DNA of 64,000 nucleotides. Origin: a virus. Position 1 is the first letter of the stretch, and every line of letters begins with the position of its first letter. The notes beneath the pieces were generated by a model that was given only the letters and a program-made list of their open reading frames with translations, did no database searches and was not told the DNA's origin. The translations under genes were made by a program, and so were the position numbers. The stretch lies in IMG/VR virus record IMGVR_UViG_3300032288_003533, positions 1 through 64,000 of that record; one strand, 5' to 3'. This document shows positions 31,904 to 40,373 of this stretch, piece by piece.

Positions 31904-33210
31904 AAAAAGAAACAATAAGAAAAATAATTGATTTTATTGAAAATCAAGAAAAAAAAGCACCAACAATTAAAGGTTCTTTCTTATGGAAACTTGTGGTTCA
32001 GGAACCATTAACAAAAGAAGAGTTAAATCATAAAGGTAATTTGGATTTGACACATTCAACAATAACACAATTACCAAAAGGATTGAAAGTTGGGGGATAT
32101 TTAAATTTAGGAGCAACAGAAATAGAATTTTTACCAGAAGGATTGGAAGTTGGAGGTGGTTTATCTTTAGCATTTTCAAATATAAAATCCTTACCAAAAG
32201 GCTTGAAAGTTAGGGGGGATTTGAATTTAGATAATACAAAAATAACTTCATTACCAGAAGGATTGAAAGTTGGGGGTGTTATATATGCAACAGATTCTAA
32301 TCTACTTAATTTATTAGAAATACCAAAAAACATAGAAACTGAAGGAATTATAACTAACACCAAATTATTACTTAATCCAAATTTAAAAATAAATAGGGGT
32401 TTGAATTTATCAAATTCAAAAATAACATCCTTACCAAAAGGATTAAAAGTTAATGGTAATTTGATATTGAGTATTTCAAAAATAACAGAATTACCAAAAG
32501 GTTTGGAAGTTGGAGGTGATTTGGACTTAAATAATTCAAAAATAACCTCATTACCAGAAGGATTGAAAGTTGGAGGTATGATTTATGCAAATATGTTTAA
32601 TTTAGTAGAAATACCAAAAAATATAGAAACTATAGGAATTATAACTAACACCAATGTACTACTTTCAAGTTTAACAATAAAAAATAACTTGTATTTAGCA
32701 GGTTCAAAAATAACCTCATTACCAAAAGGCTTGAAAGTTTATGGGAATATGAGTTTAGGGCAGAGTAAAATAAAAACATTACCAGAAGGGTTAGAAGTTG
32801 GTGGTTGGCTAAATATTTCTGATACTATGATAAGAACATTACCAAAAGGATTAAAAGTTGGTGGTTCTCTGGTTATATCTTATACAAGGATAGGAAAACT
32901 ACCAAAAGGATTAAAAGTTGGGGGTATTATCTATGCAGATAAAACTTATCTATCTAATATAGATGAAATACCAAAAGATGTAATAACTAGTGGAATTTTA
33001 ACTCACAACAAATTAATAATTAATCCAAATTTACCAATAAATAATGACTTAGATTTATCTAAGTCAACAATAAATTCATTACCAAAAGGATTAAAAGTTA
33101 ATGGTAATTTAAATATTAAGAAATCAAGATTGGCAGTACATTCAGACAATGGTTTATTAGAAATGATTGGGGATGATGGCTATATAAAAGGTTCAATAAT
33201 TAGATATTAA
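31900..33210 (+). CDS. LRR cassette protein 4 (12 repeats, three composite modules)
   Basis: 436 residues, longest but one of the family. N-cap MKKETIRKIIDFIEN with FLWKLVVQEPLTKEEL. Twelve LP-x-x-L repeats are interrupted three times by a related ~45-residue module: G-x-I-Y-A, then (E)IPK-x-I-x-T-x-GI(I/L)T(N/H), then a strand such as NPNLKINRGLNLS. This gives a higher-order repeat not present in other copies. C-cap is GLLEMIGDDGYIKGSIIR. Translationally coupled to the prohead protease by a 4-base overlap and to the next cassette by one base. Confidence 0.85.
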   Translation: MKKETIRKIIDFIENQEKKAPTIKGSFLWKLVVQEPLTKEELNHKGNLDLTHSTITQLPKGLKVGGYLNLGATEIEFLPEGLEVGGGLSLAFSNIKSLPKGLKVRGDLNLDNTKITSLPEGLKVGGVIYATDSNLLNLLEIPKNIETEGIITNTKLLLNPNLKINRGLNLSNSKITSLPKGLKVNGNLILSISKITELPKGLEVGGDLDLNNSKITSLPEGLKVGGMIYANMFNLVEIPKNIETIGIITNTNVLLSSLTIKNNLYLAGSKITSLPKGLKVYGNMSLGQSKIKTLPEGLEVGGWLNISDTMIRTLPKGLKVGGSLVISYTRIGKLPKGLKVGGIIYADKTYLSNIDEIPKDVITSGILTHNKLIINPNLPINNDLDLSKSTINSLPKGLKVNGNLNIKKSRLAVHSDNGLLEMIGDDGYIKGSIIRY

Positions 33211-33611
33211 TGGAAATAGCAACATTAAAAAACATATTTAATTTCCTTGAAGGAAGTGAAAAAAAGTTCTCCATAAAATGGAAAATGATGAATAAAATCC
33301 CCTTTACTAAAGAACAATTACACGTCAAAGGTGATTTGGATTTACAAGGGGAAGACATACAACAATTGCCAGATGGGCTATATGTTAAACGTAATTTATT
33401 GTTAAATGCCACACCAATAAAAAAATTGCCAAAAGGTTTAAGAGTTGGTGGCAATTTGGAATTACAAGATTGTGAAAATTTAAAATCCCTACCAAAAGAT
33501 TTAAAAGTTCGTGGGGGTATATGGCTTGCTGGTACACCATTAGGAAGAATGTCAGATGAGAAAATATTAAACATAGTAAAACCAGATGGTTATATAGGTA
33601 AAATATATTAA
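33210..33611 (+). CDS. LRR cassette protein 5 (3 repeats)
   Basis: 133 residues, the smallest copy: N-cap MEIATLKNIFNFLEG with SIKWKMMNKIPFTKEQL, three LP-x-x-L repeats, and the C-cap DEKILNIVKPDGYIGK. TAATG junction with the preceding cassette. Shows the minimum repeat number of the family. Confidence 0.82.
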   Translation: MEIATLKNIFNFLEGSEKKFSIKWKMMNKIPFTKEQLHVKGDLDLQGEDIQQLPDGLYVKRNLLLNATPIKKLPKGLRVGGNLELQDCENLKSLPKDLKVRGGIWLAGTPLGRMSDEKILNIVKPDGYIGKIY

Positions 33612-33612
33612 A

Positions 33613-34203
33613 ATGAAAGAAGAAACATTAGGAAAGATATTTGAATTTATCAAAGAAAACAGCAAACAAAATTTACCATTATTTTGGAAAATGAAAAATA
33701 ATATACCATTAACAGAAGAAGATTTGACTGTTAAAGGTGATTTAAATTTACATAATTCAAAAATAACATCCTTACCAGATGGATTAAAAGTTGAGGGTGA
33801 ATTGGATTTATCATATTCAAATATAAAATCATTACCAAAAGGTTTAATAGTTAATAGCCACTTAATATTAGAAGAATCAGAAATACGTTCTTTACCAGAA
33901 GGTTTAAAAGTTGGGGGCAATTTAATGTTAGCAAGTTGTGAATATATTTTTTCATTACCAAAAGGATTAAAAGTTGGACATATTTTAGATTTAACAAAAT
34001 CAAATATAAAAACATTACCAGAAGGATTGGAGGTTGGACATAGTTTATGGCTATTTGGATGTTGGGGTTTAACCTCATTACCAAAAGGCTTGAAAGTTGG
34101 GGGTGACTTAAATATTTATAAAACAAAATTAGAAGAATATTCAGATGATGAATTAAGAGAAATGATTAAACCAGGATTTATAAAAGGTTCAATAAATAGA
34201 TAA
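33613..34203 (+). CDS. LRR cassette protein 6 (6 repeats)
   Basis: 196 residues; N-cap MKEETLGKIFEFIKEN, LFWKMKNNIPLTEEDLTVKG, six repeats with a 22-residue GCWGLTSLP variant, C-cap DDELREMIKPGFIKGS. One base separates it from cassette 5 and 2 bases from cassette 7, with which it shares the N-cap segment NNIPLTEEDLTVKGDLNL exactly. Confidence 0.85.
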   Translation: MKEETLGKIFEFIKENSKQNLPLFWKMKNNIPLTEEDLTVKGDLNLHNSKITSLPDGLKVEGELDLSYSNIKSLPKGLIVNSHLILEESEIRSLPEGLKVGGNLMLASCEYIFSLPKGLKVGHILDLTKSNIKTLPEGLEVGHSLWLFGCWGLTSLPKGLKVGGDLNIYKTKLEEYSDDELREMIKPGFIKGSINR

Positions 34204-34205
34204 TA

Positions 34206-34796
34206 ATGGAAAAAGAAACATTAAAAAGAATATTTGATTTTATTGAAGGGAATGAAGGGCATAAAAAACCATTATTTTGGAAATTGAAAAATAATATACC
34301 ATTAACAGAAGAAGATTTAACTGTTAAAGGTGATTTAAATTTAGAAAATTCAAAAATAACATCCTTACCAGATGGTTTGAAAGTTGAGGGTGATTTGATG
34401 TTAACCTTTTCAAAAATAACCTCATTACCAGATAATTTACAAGTTGGGGGTCATTTAAACATAGTTGGTTGTGATGCCATAAACTCATTACCAAAAGGAT
34501 TAAAAGTTGGCGACAGTATTCAATTATCCCCAAAACGAATAGTTTCCATTGGGGAAGGATTGTTTGTTGGTGGGGATTTAAATTTATTTAATAGCCAAAT
34601 AAAATCATTACCCCAAGGAGTTAAAATTGGGGGGGAGTTAGGTTTATCCTTTACAAAACTAGAAACATTACCAAAAGGTTTGATAGTTAAAGGTGGTTTG
34701 GAGATTGCTGGAACACCATTAGAAAACTATTCAAATAAAGAATTAAGAGATATGGTTAAACCTGGTGTTATAAAAGGTCCAATAATTAGAGATTAG
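34206..34796 (+). CDS. LRR cassette protein 7 (6 repeats, one degenerate)
   Basis: 196 residues; same length and N-cap segment as cassette 6. One repeat reads SIGEGLFVGG instead of LP-x-x-L, and another uses QGVKIGG. C-cap KELRDMVKPGVIKGP. Junctions of 2 bases on each side. Confidence 0.85.
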   Translation: MEKETLKRIFDFIEGNEGHKKPLFWKLKNNIPLTEEDLTVKGDLNLENSKITSLPDGLKVEGDLMLTFSKITSLPDNLQVGGHLNIVGCDAINSLPKGLKVGDSIQLSPKRIVSIGEGLFVGGDLNLFNSQIKSLPQGVKIGGELGLSFTKLETLPKGLIVKGGLEIAGTPLENYSNKELRDMVKPGVIKGPIIRD

Positions 34797-34798
34797 AA

Positions 34799-36022
34799 AT
34801 GAAAATAGAAACATTAAAAAGAATATTTGATTTTATTGAAAATAAAGAAAACAAAAAACATAAAGCCAAAGCAACTTTAAAGTGGAAGTTGTTTTTTAAT
34901 GAACCATTAACAAAAGATGATTTGATTGTTAATGGAAATTTGGATTTGGCAAATTCAAAAATAACATCTTTACCTGAAGGATTGGAAATTAAGGGTACTT
35001 TGGATTTAAGAAATTGCACAAGTTTAACATCATTACCACAAGGATTGAAAGTTGGGGGTAATTTATATTTAATTAGTTCAAAAATAACATCTTTGCCTGA
35101 AGGATTGGAAATTAAGGGTACTTTGGATTTAAGAAATTGCACAAGTTTAACATCATTACCAGAAGGATTAGAAGTTGGTGGTGATTTAAATTTATCTAAT
35201 TGCACAAGTTTAACATCATTACCACAAGGATTGAAAGTTAAAGGAGATTTAGATTTATATGGTTGTAAAAACTTAAAATACTTACCAATAGGATTGATAG
35301 TTGTTGGTGATATAAATTTACAATACTCAACAATAACAACCTTACCAGAAGGCTTAAAAGTTGGTGGTGATTTGAATTTATATAATTGCAAAAGTTTAAA
35401 ATCCCTACCAAAAGTATTGAAAGTTGGTGGTTTTTTAAATTTAAACAAATGCACAAGTTTAACATCATTACCAGAAGGATTAGAAGTTGGGGGTACATTA
35501 TATTTAAAGAATTGTTCCAAATTAAAATCATTACCAATAGGGTTGAAAATTGGGGAGGCTTTGCAATTGAATGATACAAATATAACTACTCTCCCAAAAG
35601 ATTTGAAATTTGTTACTGATTTGGATTTATCAGGTTCTAAAATAATGTCATTACCAGATAATTTACATGTTAGGGGTAGGTTAGATTTGGCTTTTTGCGA
35701 AAATTTAACTTCATTACCAACTGGATTAAAAGTTGATGGTGATTTAATATTAACCTTTGCAAAAATAACCTCATTACCAGATAATTTACAAGTTGGCAAA
35801 TATTTGGATTTGGGTAATACAAAAATAACTTCACTACCTAAAGGGTTAAAAGTTGGTAGTAGATTGAATATAAGTGGTACACAAATAACCTCATTACCAA
35901 AAGGACTAAAAGTTGGAGAAAATTTACTTATAGTGAACACAAATTTAAAAAAATATACTGATGAGGAATTAAGAGAAATGGTTAAGCCTGGATTTATAAA
36001 AGGTGAAATATATAGAGGATAA
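34799..36022 (+). CDS. LRR cassette protein 8 (16 repeats)
   Basis: 407 residues, the greatest repeat number in the window. N-cap MKIETLKRIFDFIENKENKK with the charged insertion seen in cassettes at 44410, 44949, 45557 and 47213. It mixes 20-residue units with 21-residue units containing N-C-T-S-L-T-S. An internal segment of about 70 bases at ~34968 is repeated at ~35089 with one or two differences, evidence of recent internal duplication. C-cap DEELREMVKPGFIKGE. A 384-residue antisense reading frame is only a by-product of repeat composition. Confidence 0.87.
   Translation: MKIETLKRIFDFIENKENKKHKAKATLKWKLFFNEPLTKDDLIVNGNLDLANSKITSLPEGLEIKGTLDLRNCTSLTSLPQGLKVGGNLYLISSKITSLPEGLEIKGTLDLRNCTSLTSLPEGLEVGGDLNLSNCTSLTSLPQGLKVKGDLDLYGCKNLKYLPIGLIVVGDINLQYSTITTLPEGLKVGGDLNLYNCKSLKSLPKVLKVGGFLNLNKCTSLTSLPEGLEVGGTLYLKNCSKLKSLPIGLKIGEALQLNDTNITTLPKDLKFVTDLDLSGSKIMSLPDNLHVRGRLDLAFCENLTSLPTGLKVDGDLILTFAKITSLPDNLQVGKYLDLGNTKITSLPKGLKVGSRLNISGTQITSLPKGLKVGENLLIVNTNLKKYTDEELREMVKPGFIKGEIYRG
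34968..35165 (+). repeat. Near-identical internal LRR repeat pair
   Basis: The stretch beginning CTGAAGGATTGGAAATTAAG and running through AATTGCACAAGTTTAACATC occurs twice about 121 bases apart with almost no change. Confidence 0.8.
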
Positions 36023-36063
36023 AAAAATTTAATTATTTTTAATTATTTTTACAAAAAAAATAA

Positions 36064-36074
36064 CTATATTTATA
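36064..36074 (+). promoter_or_regulatory. Late-type promoter motif CTATATTTATA
   Basis: CTATATTTATA lies 23 bases before the ATG at 36098. Confidence 0.5.
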
Positions 36075-36097
36075 CAAACAAATAAAAAACAATACCT

Positions 36098-36307
36098 ATG
36101 GATGAAAAATTCTTTGTTGCCAAATTAACTTTTTCTCTACCTGATGAGAATACTGGTAAAATGAAAAAAGTAAGAGAAGAGAAACTAGTGAAGGGTTATT
36201 CTGTAACAGATGTTGAAGCAAAAGTTACTGAAAAATATCAAAATTTCACACAAGATTGGAGGATAACTTCTGTATCAGAATCAAAAATTGATGAAGTTTT
36301 TCAATAA
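36098..36307 (+). CDS. DUF4494-like small protein
   Basis: 69 residues. FVAKLTFSLPDENTGKMKKVREEKLVKGYSVTDVEAKVTEK (shown in part) followed by WRITSVSESKIDEVF matches the pattern of DUF4494, a family I know from Bacteroidetes genomes and their phages: a beta hairpin, a TDAEA-like helix and a final strand. Function is unknown. It forms a single-gene unit between a late-type motif and a strong terminator, just upstream of the scaffold and capsid genes. Confidence 0.72.
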   Translation: MDEKFFVAKLTFSLPDENTGKMKKVREEKLVKGYSVTDVEAKVTEKYQNFTQDWRITSVSESKIDEVFQ

Positions 36308-36327
36308 AAACTAATTGTTTTTCTCTT

Positions 36328-36362
36328 AAACCCCTAGCATAAAAAATGTTAGGGGTTTTTTA
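36328..36362 (+). terminator. Terminator after the DUF4494-like gene
   Basis: Stem AAACCCCTAGCAT / ATGTTAGGGGTTT with a short poly-A loop and T-rich tail. Confidence 0.85.
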
Positions 36363-36404
36363 TTTTAAAAAAAATAATGATAATCAGTAACTTTTTTACT
36401 TTTT

Positions 36405-36419
36405 GATATATTTATTATA
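36405..36419 (+). promoter_or_regulatory. Late-type promoter motif GATATATTTATTATA
   Basis: GATATATTTATT, 16 bases before the ATG at 36436; the likely promoter of the scaffold and capsid genes. Confidence 0.5.
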
Positions 36420-36435
36420 AAAATAAATAAAAATT

Positions 36436-38121
36436 ATGCAACCAGAAAAAAATTTAGTAGAAGAAGCACTAATTCAAATGAAACAAATTGAAGATGTGCT
36501 TGCAGAAAACGCAAAAGGAATACTTTCTTCAACAATGAAGGAAGAAATCGAAGAGTTGGTTAAAGAATCTTTAAATGAACAAGAAGATATTGAAGATGAT
36601 GAGACTGATTTAGATATGGATGATAATGAATCTGAGTTAGATATGGAAGATGATATGGATATGGAAGATGATATGGAAGATGAGGATGAAATGGATATGG
36701 AAGATGACATAGAAGATGAGGATGAAATGGATATGGATGATGATGTGATTGATATGAGGGGTGCATCACAAAGTGAACTTTTAAAAGTGTTTAAAGCAAT
36801 GGATGATGAAGATGGTATAATTATATCAAAAGATGGTAATGATATTTCATTAACTGATGAAGATTCTGATTCTGAATATTTAATAAAACTAGGTGAACAA
36901 ATAGAAGATTTTGGTTCTGGTATGGATGATGATATGGAATATGATGCTCAAGAACATGGTATGAGATATTTTAATGATGACGATGAAGAAGGTGATTTTG
37001 AACCTTTTGATGACGAAAATGAAGATGTTGATATGGACTATGCTATGAGCAAAAGACTTGGTTTGAAATATTTTAATGACAACGAAGATGATGATGATAT
37101 GGAATTTGATGATCAAGATTATCAACCAATAGAAGAGGAAGATTATGATACTCAATCAACAATTGATAAAATTTTTGAAAAAACAAATAAAAATAACAAT
37201 ATTATTTATGAAATAGAAATGGAAGACGAAGAAGAGTTTGATATGGAAGATGAAGAAGAGTTTGATATGGAAGATGAAGAAGAGTTTGATATGGATATGG
37301 AAGATGATGAAGATTTTGATTGTTCTAATTTTAGCACTTCAGATTATTTAGCCAAAAACCCAAAAGCAACAATTTCAGATGTATATGATTATTTAAAAGA
37401 AAAAGGTTGTTTAAGTGGTAGTGCTGATAGTATTGGGGAAGATTATAATTATTTAGGTGAAGCTAAAAAGGCTTCCAAATTTAAGTACAAGATGCCAAAA
37501 AATGGGTTTAATGAAAAAATGAAAGAGGGTCCTAAAAAAATGGGAACAGGTAAAGCCAAGTTTGATTATGACAAATCTGGTGCAAATGTTGGTGGTAAAA
37601 TGAAAAAAGTATCAACTAGCAAAAAACAAGAAACAAAAGAAGCATCAAGAACTTATGGTATGGGAAGTAAAGCTGGTAGAGGTCTAAAGAAAGGCATAAC
37701 ACCAAATAGAAATTTACATTTAGAAGCTCTGGAAAACCAAGTTTTAGAATTAAAACAAAAGAATAATGATTATAAAAAATCATTAAATATTTTCAGAGAG
37801 AAACTAAACGATGTTGCAATTTTCAATGCTAATTTGGCATATGCAACAAGATTGTTCACAGAACACTCAACTACTAAAAAAGAAAAAATAAACATTTTAA
37901 GGAGATTTGATAATGTACAAACATTACAAGAATCAAAAAACTTATATTCAACTATAAATAATGAGTTGTCAAAAGATTCAAAATCACCTTTAAGTGAATC
38001 TGTTAATCGTAAAATATCAAATGTTGCATCAACAGGTTCATCTGCTAACTTGATTGAATCAAAAACTTATGAAAATCCTCAATTTTTGAGGATGAAGGAT
38101 TTGATGGGTAAATTAGGTTAA
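36436..38121 (+). CDS. Acidic scaffold-like prohead core protein
   Basis: 561 residues directly upstream of the capsid gene, the position of T4 gene 22. Residues ~35-300 are extremely acidic with repeats such as DMEDD and D-E-E-E-F-D-M-E (three copies near 37220-37300). The middle is basic (KKMGTGKAKFDYDKSG). The C-terminal ~160 residues are a long coiled coil (LENQVLELKQKNNDYKKSL) plus NDVAIFNANLAYATRLFTEH. K-E-S-L-N-E-Q near residue 50 is a gp21-type site, consistent with core proteolysis during maturation. No direct sequence match to gp22 can be claimed. Confidence 0.75.
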   Translation: MQPEKNLVEEALIQMKQIEDVLAENAKGILSSTMKEEIEELVKESLNEQEDIEDDETDLDMDDNESELDMEDDMDMEDDMEDEDEMDMEDDIEDEDEMDMDDDVIDMRGASQSELLKVFKAMDDEDGIIISKDGNDISLTDEDSDSEYLIKLGEQIEDFGSGMDDDMEYDAQEHGMRYFNDDDEEGDFEPFDDENEDVDMDYAMSKRLGLKYFNDNEDDDDMEFDDQDYQPIEEEDYDTQSTIDKIFEKTNKNNNIIYEIEMEDEEEFDMEDEEEFDMEDEEEFDMDMEDDEDFDCSNFSTSDYLAKNPKATISDVYDYLKEKGCLSGSADSIGEDYNYLGEAKKASKFKYKMPKNGFNEKMKEGPKKMGTGKAKFDYDKSGANVGGKMKKVSTSKKQETKEASRTYGMGSKAGRGLKKGITPNRNLHLEALENQVLELKQKNNDYKKSLNIFREKLNDVAIFNANLAYATRLFTEHSTTKKEKINILRRFDNVQTLQESKNLYSTINNELSKDSKSPLSESVNRKISNVASTGSSANLIESKTYENPQFLRMKDLMGKLG

Positions 38122-38147
38122 TAAAAATAAATAAAAAAAAATAAAAA

Positions 38148-39929
38148 ATGGGAGCATTATTAGAATCAGGTCTTGTTGGTAATATTGGGTTGAAACACCT
38201 TAAAGTTATCAAAGAGGACACAATTAACAAATGGAATAAATTAGGATTCCTTGAAGGCTTAAAAGGTCATTTAAAAGAGAATGTTGCACAGTTGTATGAA
38301 AACCAAGCATCATATCTTATTAATGAAGCAGCTAGTACATCTGATACTGGTGCATTTGAAACAGTTGTTTTCCCAATTGTTAGGAGAGTATTCTCTAAAT
38401 TATTGGCAAATGATATTGTTTCAGTACAAGCAATGAATTTACCTATTGGTAAATTATTCTTCTTTGTACCTCAAATTCAAGAAAGAACTAATACTACTGA
38501 ACATTGGGCACCTTATGGTTCACCTAATGCAGCAACTGGTCAAACACCATCTTCTGGTTATGATTCAAACACATATAAAAATCTATATGATAGATTTTAT
38601 GAAGGTAGCGAGCCTGGTTTAAATCCAGAAGGTCTTTATGACTATTCAAAAGGGCAATATTCTGCTATAACATCAAATTTAACTACTGTTGCTTGGTCTA
38701 ATGGTGAATTAATTGCTTCTGCTTATTCACAGACTGACTATAGAAAAGTATTAGTTGTTATGTCTGGATTCACAGGTGATGGTGCAGGTAAATTAATTGG
38801 CCCAGATGGTCATCCAATGGATAATGAAAGTTTCTTAGCTGGTTTAGTAGTTTTAGGAGTATCAACAAATTCAACAACTTCAGGTAGTACAAATACTCCA
38901 TATTTATTTAGAGTTGTTACTCAAAAATATGGAAAAGGTATTGTGCAATATGGATCACAAACATCACATACATTTGGTAGTTATACTGATGGTGGTGGTA
39001 CTTATAATAATATTTGTGATGCTGAAGGTAAAATATATTTAGAGATTGATTTACAAACTCCAGCAACTGTGGGTGCAAATTCTTTAGATGGTTATACTGG
39101 ATCAACATTTACATCTTCAACAGCAGCAGGTAATGCGCTAAAATGTGTTTATAGAGTTTATAAAAATCTTGAATTTGAAGATAAAATTGGTGAGGTTTCT
39201 TTTGATTTACAATCTGTAACTGTTTCAGTAACTGAACGTAAATTAAGAGCACAATGGTCACCAGAAATGGCACAAGATGTTGCTGCATTCCATAACATTG
39301 ATGCTGAAGCAGAATTAACTGCTTTATTATCAGAGCAAATTGCAGCTGAAATTGATAGAGAAATTTTAAGAGACCTTAGAAAAGGTGCTGCTTGGAACTT
39401 ACGTTGGGATTACAATGGTTGGAAGAGATTGGGTACAAATGCTATCCCTTACACACAGAAAGACTGGAATCAAACATTAATCACAACTATTAACCAAGTA
39501 TCAGCACAAATCCACAAATCAACATTGAGAGGTGGAGCAAACTGGATTGTGGTTTCTTCTGAAGTTAGTGCAGTTTTTGATGATTTAGAATACTTCCATG
39601 TATCAAATGCATCTCCTGAACAAGACCAATATAATATGGGTATTGAAAGAGTTGGTACATTAGCTGGACGTTACCAAGTTTATAGAGATCCTTATTTCCC
39701 AGCAAATACAATTTTGTTAGGACACAAAGGAACATCTTTACTTGATACTGGATATATTTATGCACCATATGTACCTCTGCAATTAACACCAACTATGTAT
39801 AATCCATTTAACTTTACACCAATCAAAGGTATTATGACACGTTATGCTAAGAAAATGGTTAATAATCGTTTCTATGGTAGAATTACTGTTGATGGTGTTA
39901 GAACATTTGACTTACAAGAGTTGAGATAA
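38148..39929 (+). CDS. Major capsid protein (T4 gp23-like)
   Basis: 593 residues, T4 gp23 length range. Recognisable segments: FPIVRRVFSKLLANDIVSVQAMNLPIGKLFFF, VTERKLRAQWSPEMAQDVAAFHNIDAEAELTALLSEQIAAEIDREIL (in part), and IHKSTLRGGANWIVVSS. An expected maturation cut lies after E60 in YLINE|AAST, fitting the gp21 rule (I-N-E) and close to the T4 site after residue 65. It forms the HK97-fold hexamers of the head. Promoter seems shared with the scaffold gene 26 bases upstream; a strong terminator follows. Confidence 0.95.
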   Translation: MGALLESGLVGNIGLKHLKVIKEDTINKWNKLGFLEGLKGHLKENVAQLYENQASYLINEAASTSDTGAFETVVFPIVRRVFSKLLANDIVSVQAMNLPIGKLFFFVPQIQERTNTTEHWAPYGSPNAATGQTPSSGYDSNTYKNLYDRFYEGSEPGLNPEGLYDYSKGQYSAITSNLTTVAWSNGELIASAYSQTDYRKVLVVMSGFTGDGAGKLIGPDGHPMDNESFLAGLVVLGVSTNSTTSGSTNTPYLFRVVTQKYGKGIVQYGSQTSHTFGSYTDGGGTYNNICDAEGKIYLEIDLQTPATVGANSLDGYTGSTFTSSTAAGNALKCVYRVYKNLEFEDKIGEVSFDLQSVTVSVTERKLRAQWSPEMAQDVAAFHNIDAEAELTALLSEQIAAEIDREILRDLRKGAAWNLRWDYNGWKRLGTNAIPYTQKDWNQTLITTINQVSAQIHKSTLRGGANWIVVSSEVSAVFDDLEYFHVSNASPEQDQYNMGIERVGTLAGRYQVYRDPYFPANTILLGHKGTSLLDTGYIYAPYVPLQLTPTMYNPFNFTPIKGIMTRYAKKMVNNRFYGRITVDGVRTFDLQELR

Positions 39930-39953
39930 TCAATTTTATATTGAAATAATAAG

Positions 39954-39985
39954 AAGGGTTGCATTTTTTTGCAGCCCTTTTTTTA
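39954..39985 (+). terminator. Terminator after the major capsid gene
   Basis: Stem AAGGGTTGCA / TGCAGCCCTT, T loop, TTTTTTTATTT tail. Confidence 0.85.
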
Positions 39986-39990
39986 TTTGT

Positions 39991-40001
39991 AGATATTTAT
40001 A
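39991..40001 (+). promoter_or_regulatory. Late-type promoter motif AGATATTTATA
   Basis: AGATATTTATA lies 12 bases before the ATG at 40014. Confidence 0.5.
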
Positions 40002-40013
40002 AATAAAAATATT

Positions 40014-40373
40014 ATGAAAAATAATCCATCATTTTTGAATGAAGATTTACGGGTTTGGTTTGGTGATAAAAAAAAACCAAAAGGTAGCAGCCAACCAAAA
40101 GGACCTTGGGTTAATATATGCAGAAAAGATTCAAATGGTAAGCATCCCCCTTGTGGTAGAGAATCTGATAGTAAGGGTGCTTATCCTAAATGTAGAGCAG
40201 CAGGTGTTGCTGGTAAGATGAGTGATGCTGAAAAGAAGTCAGCTTGTGCAAAGAAAAGAAAGGCTGAAAAACAAAATCCAAAATCTGGAACTGGTAATAA
40301 GCCAACAATGGTCACAAATGAGATAATAAGAAGAGTTATTAAGGAATTTATAAATGATAATCAGAAGCATTAA
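40014..40373 (+). CDS. Small basic Cys-rich phage protein
   Basis: 119 residues, Lys/Ser/Gly-rich with five Cys. The core GPWVNICRKDSNGKHPPCGR followed by GAYPKCRAAGVAGKMSDAEKKSACAKK is a module I have seen in other large phages, of unknown function; Cys spacing suggests metal binding. The C-terminus TNEIIRRVIKEFINDNQ resembles the helical targeting peptides found at other N-termini. It is a single-gene unit with its own late-type motif, and its last 26 bases overlap the convergent gene. Confidence 0.8.
   Translation: MKNNPSFLNEDLRVWFGDKKKPKGSSQPKGPWVNICRKDSNGKHPPCGRESDSKGAYPKCRAAGVAGKMSDAEKKSACAKKRKAEKQNPKSGTGNKPTMVTNEIIRRVIKEFINDNQKH

Noticed and set aside
34786-35940. 384-codon antisense frame across LRR cassette 8, and similar long antisense frames over the other cassettes
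   Set aside because: They follow from the periodic codon composition of the repeats, lack promoters and start context, and translate to Ser/Pro/Phe/Asn-rich repetitive sequence. The sense frames have conserved caps and tight junctions.
36474-36769. Serine-rich and His/Pro-rich antisense frames opposite the acidic scaffold-like gene
   Set aside because: They are the complement of Asp/Glu/Met repeats and have no independent support.
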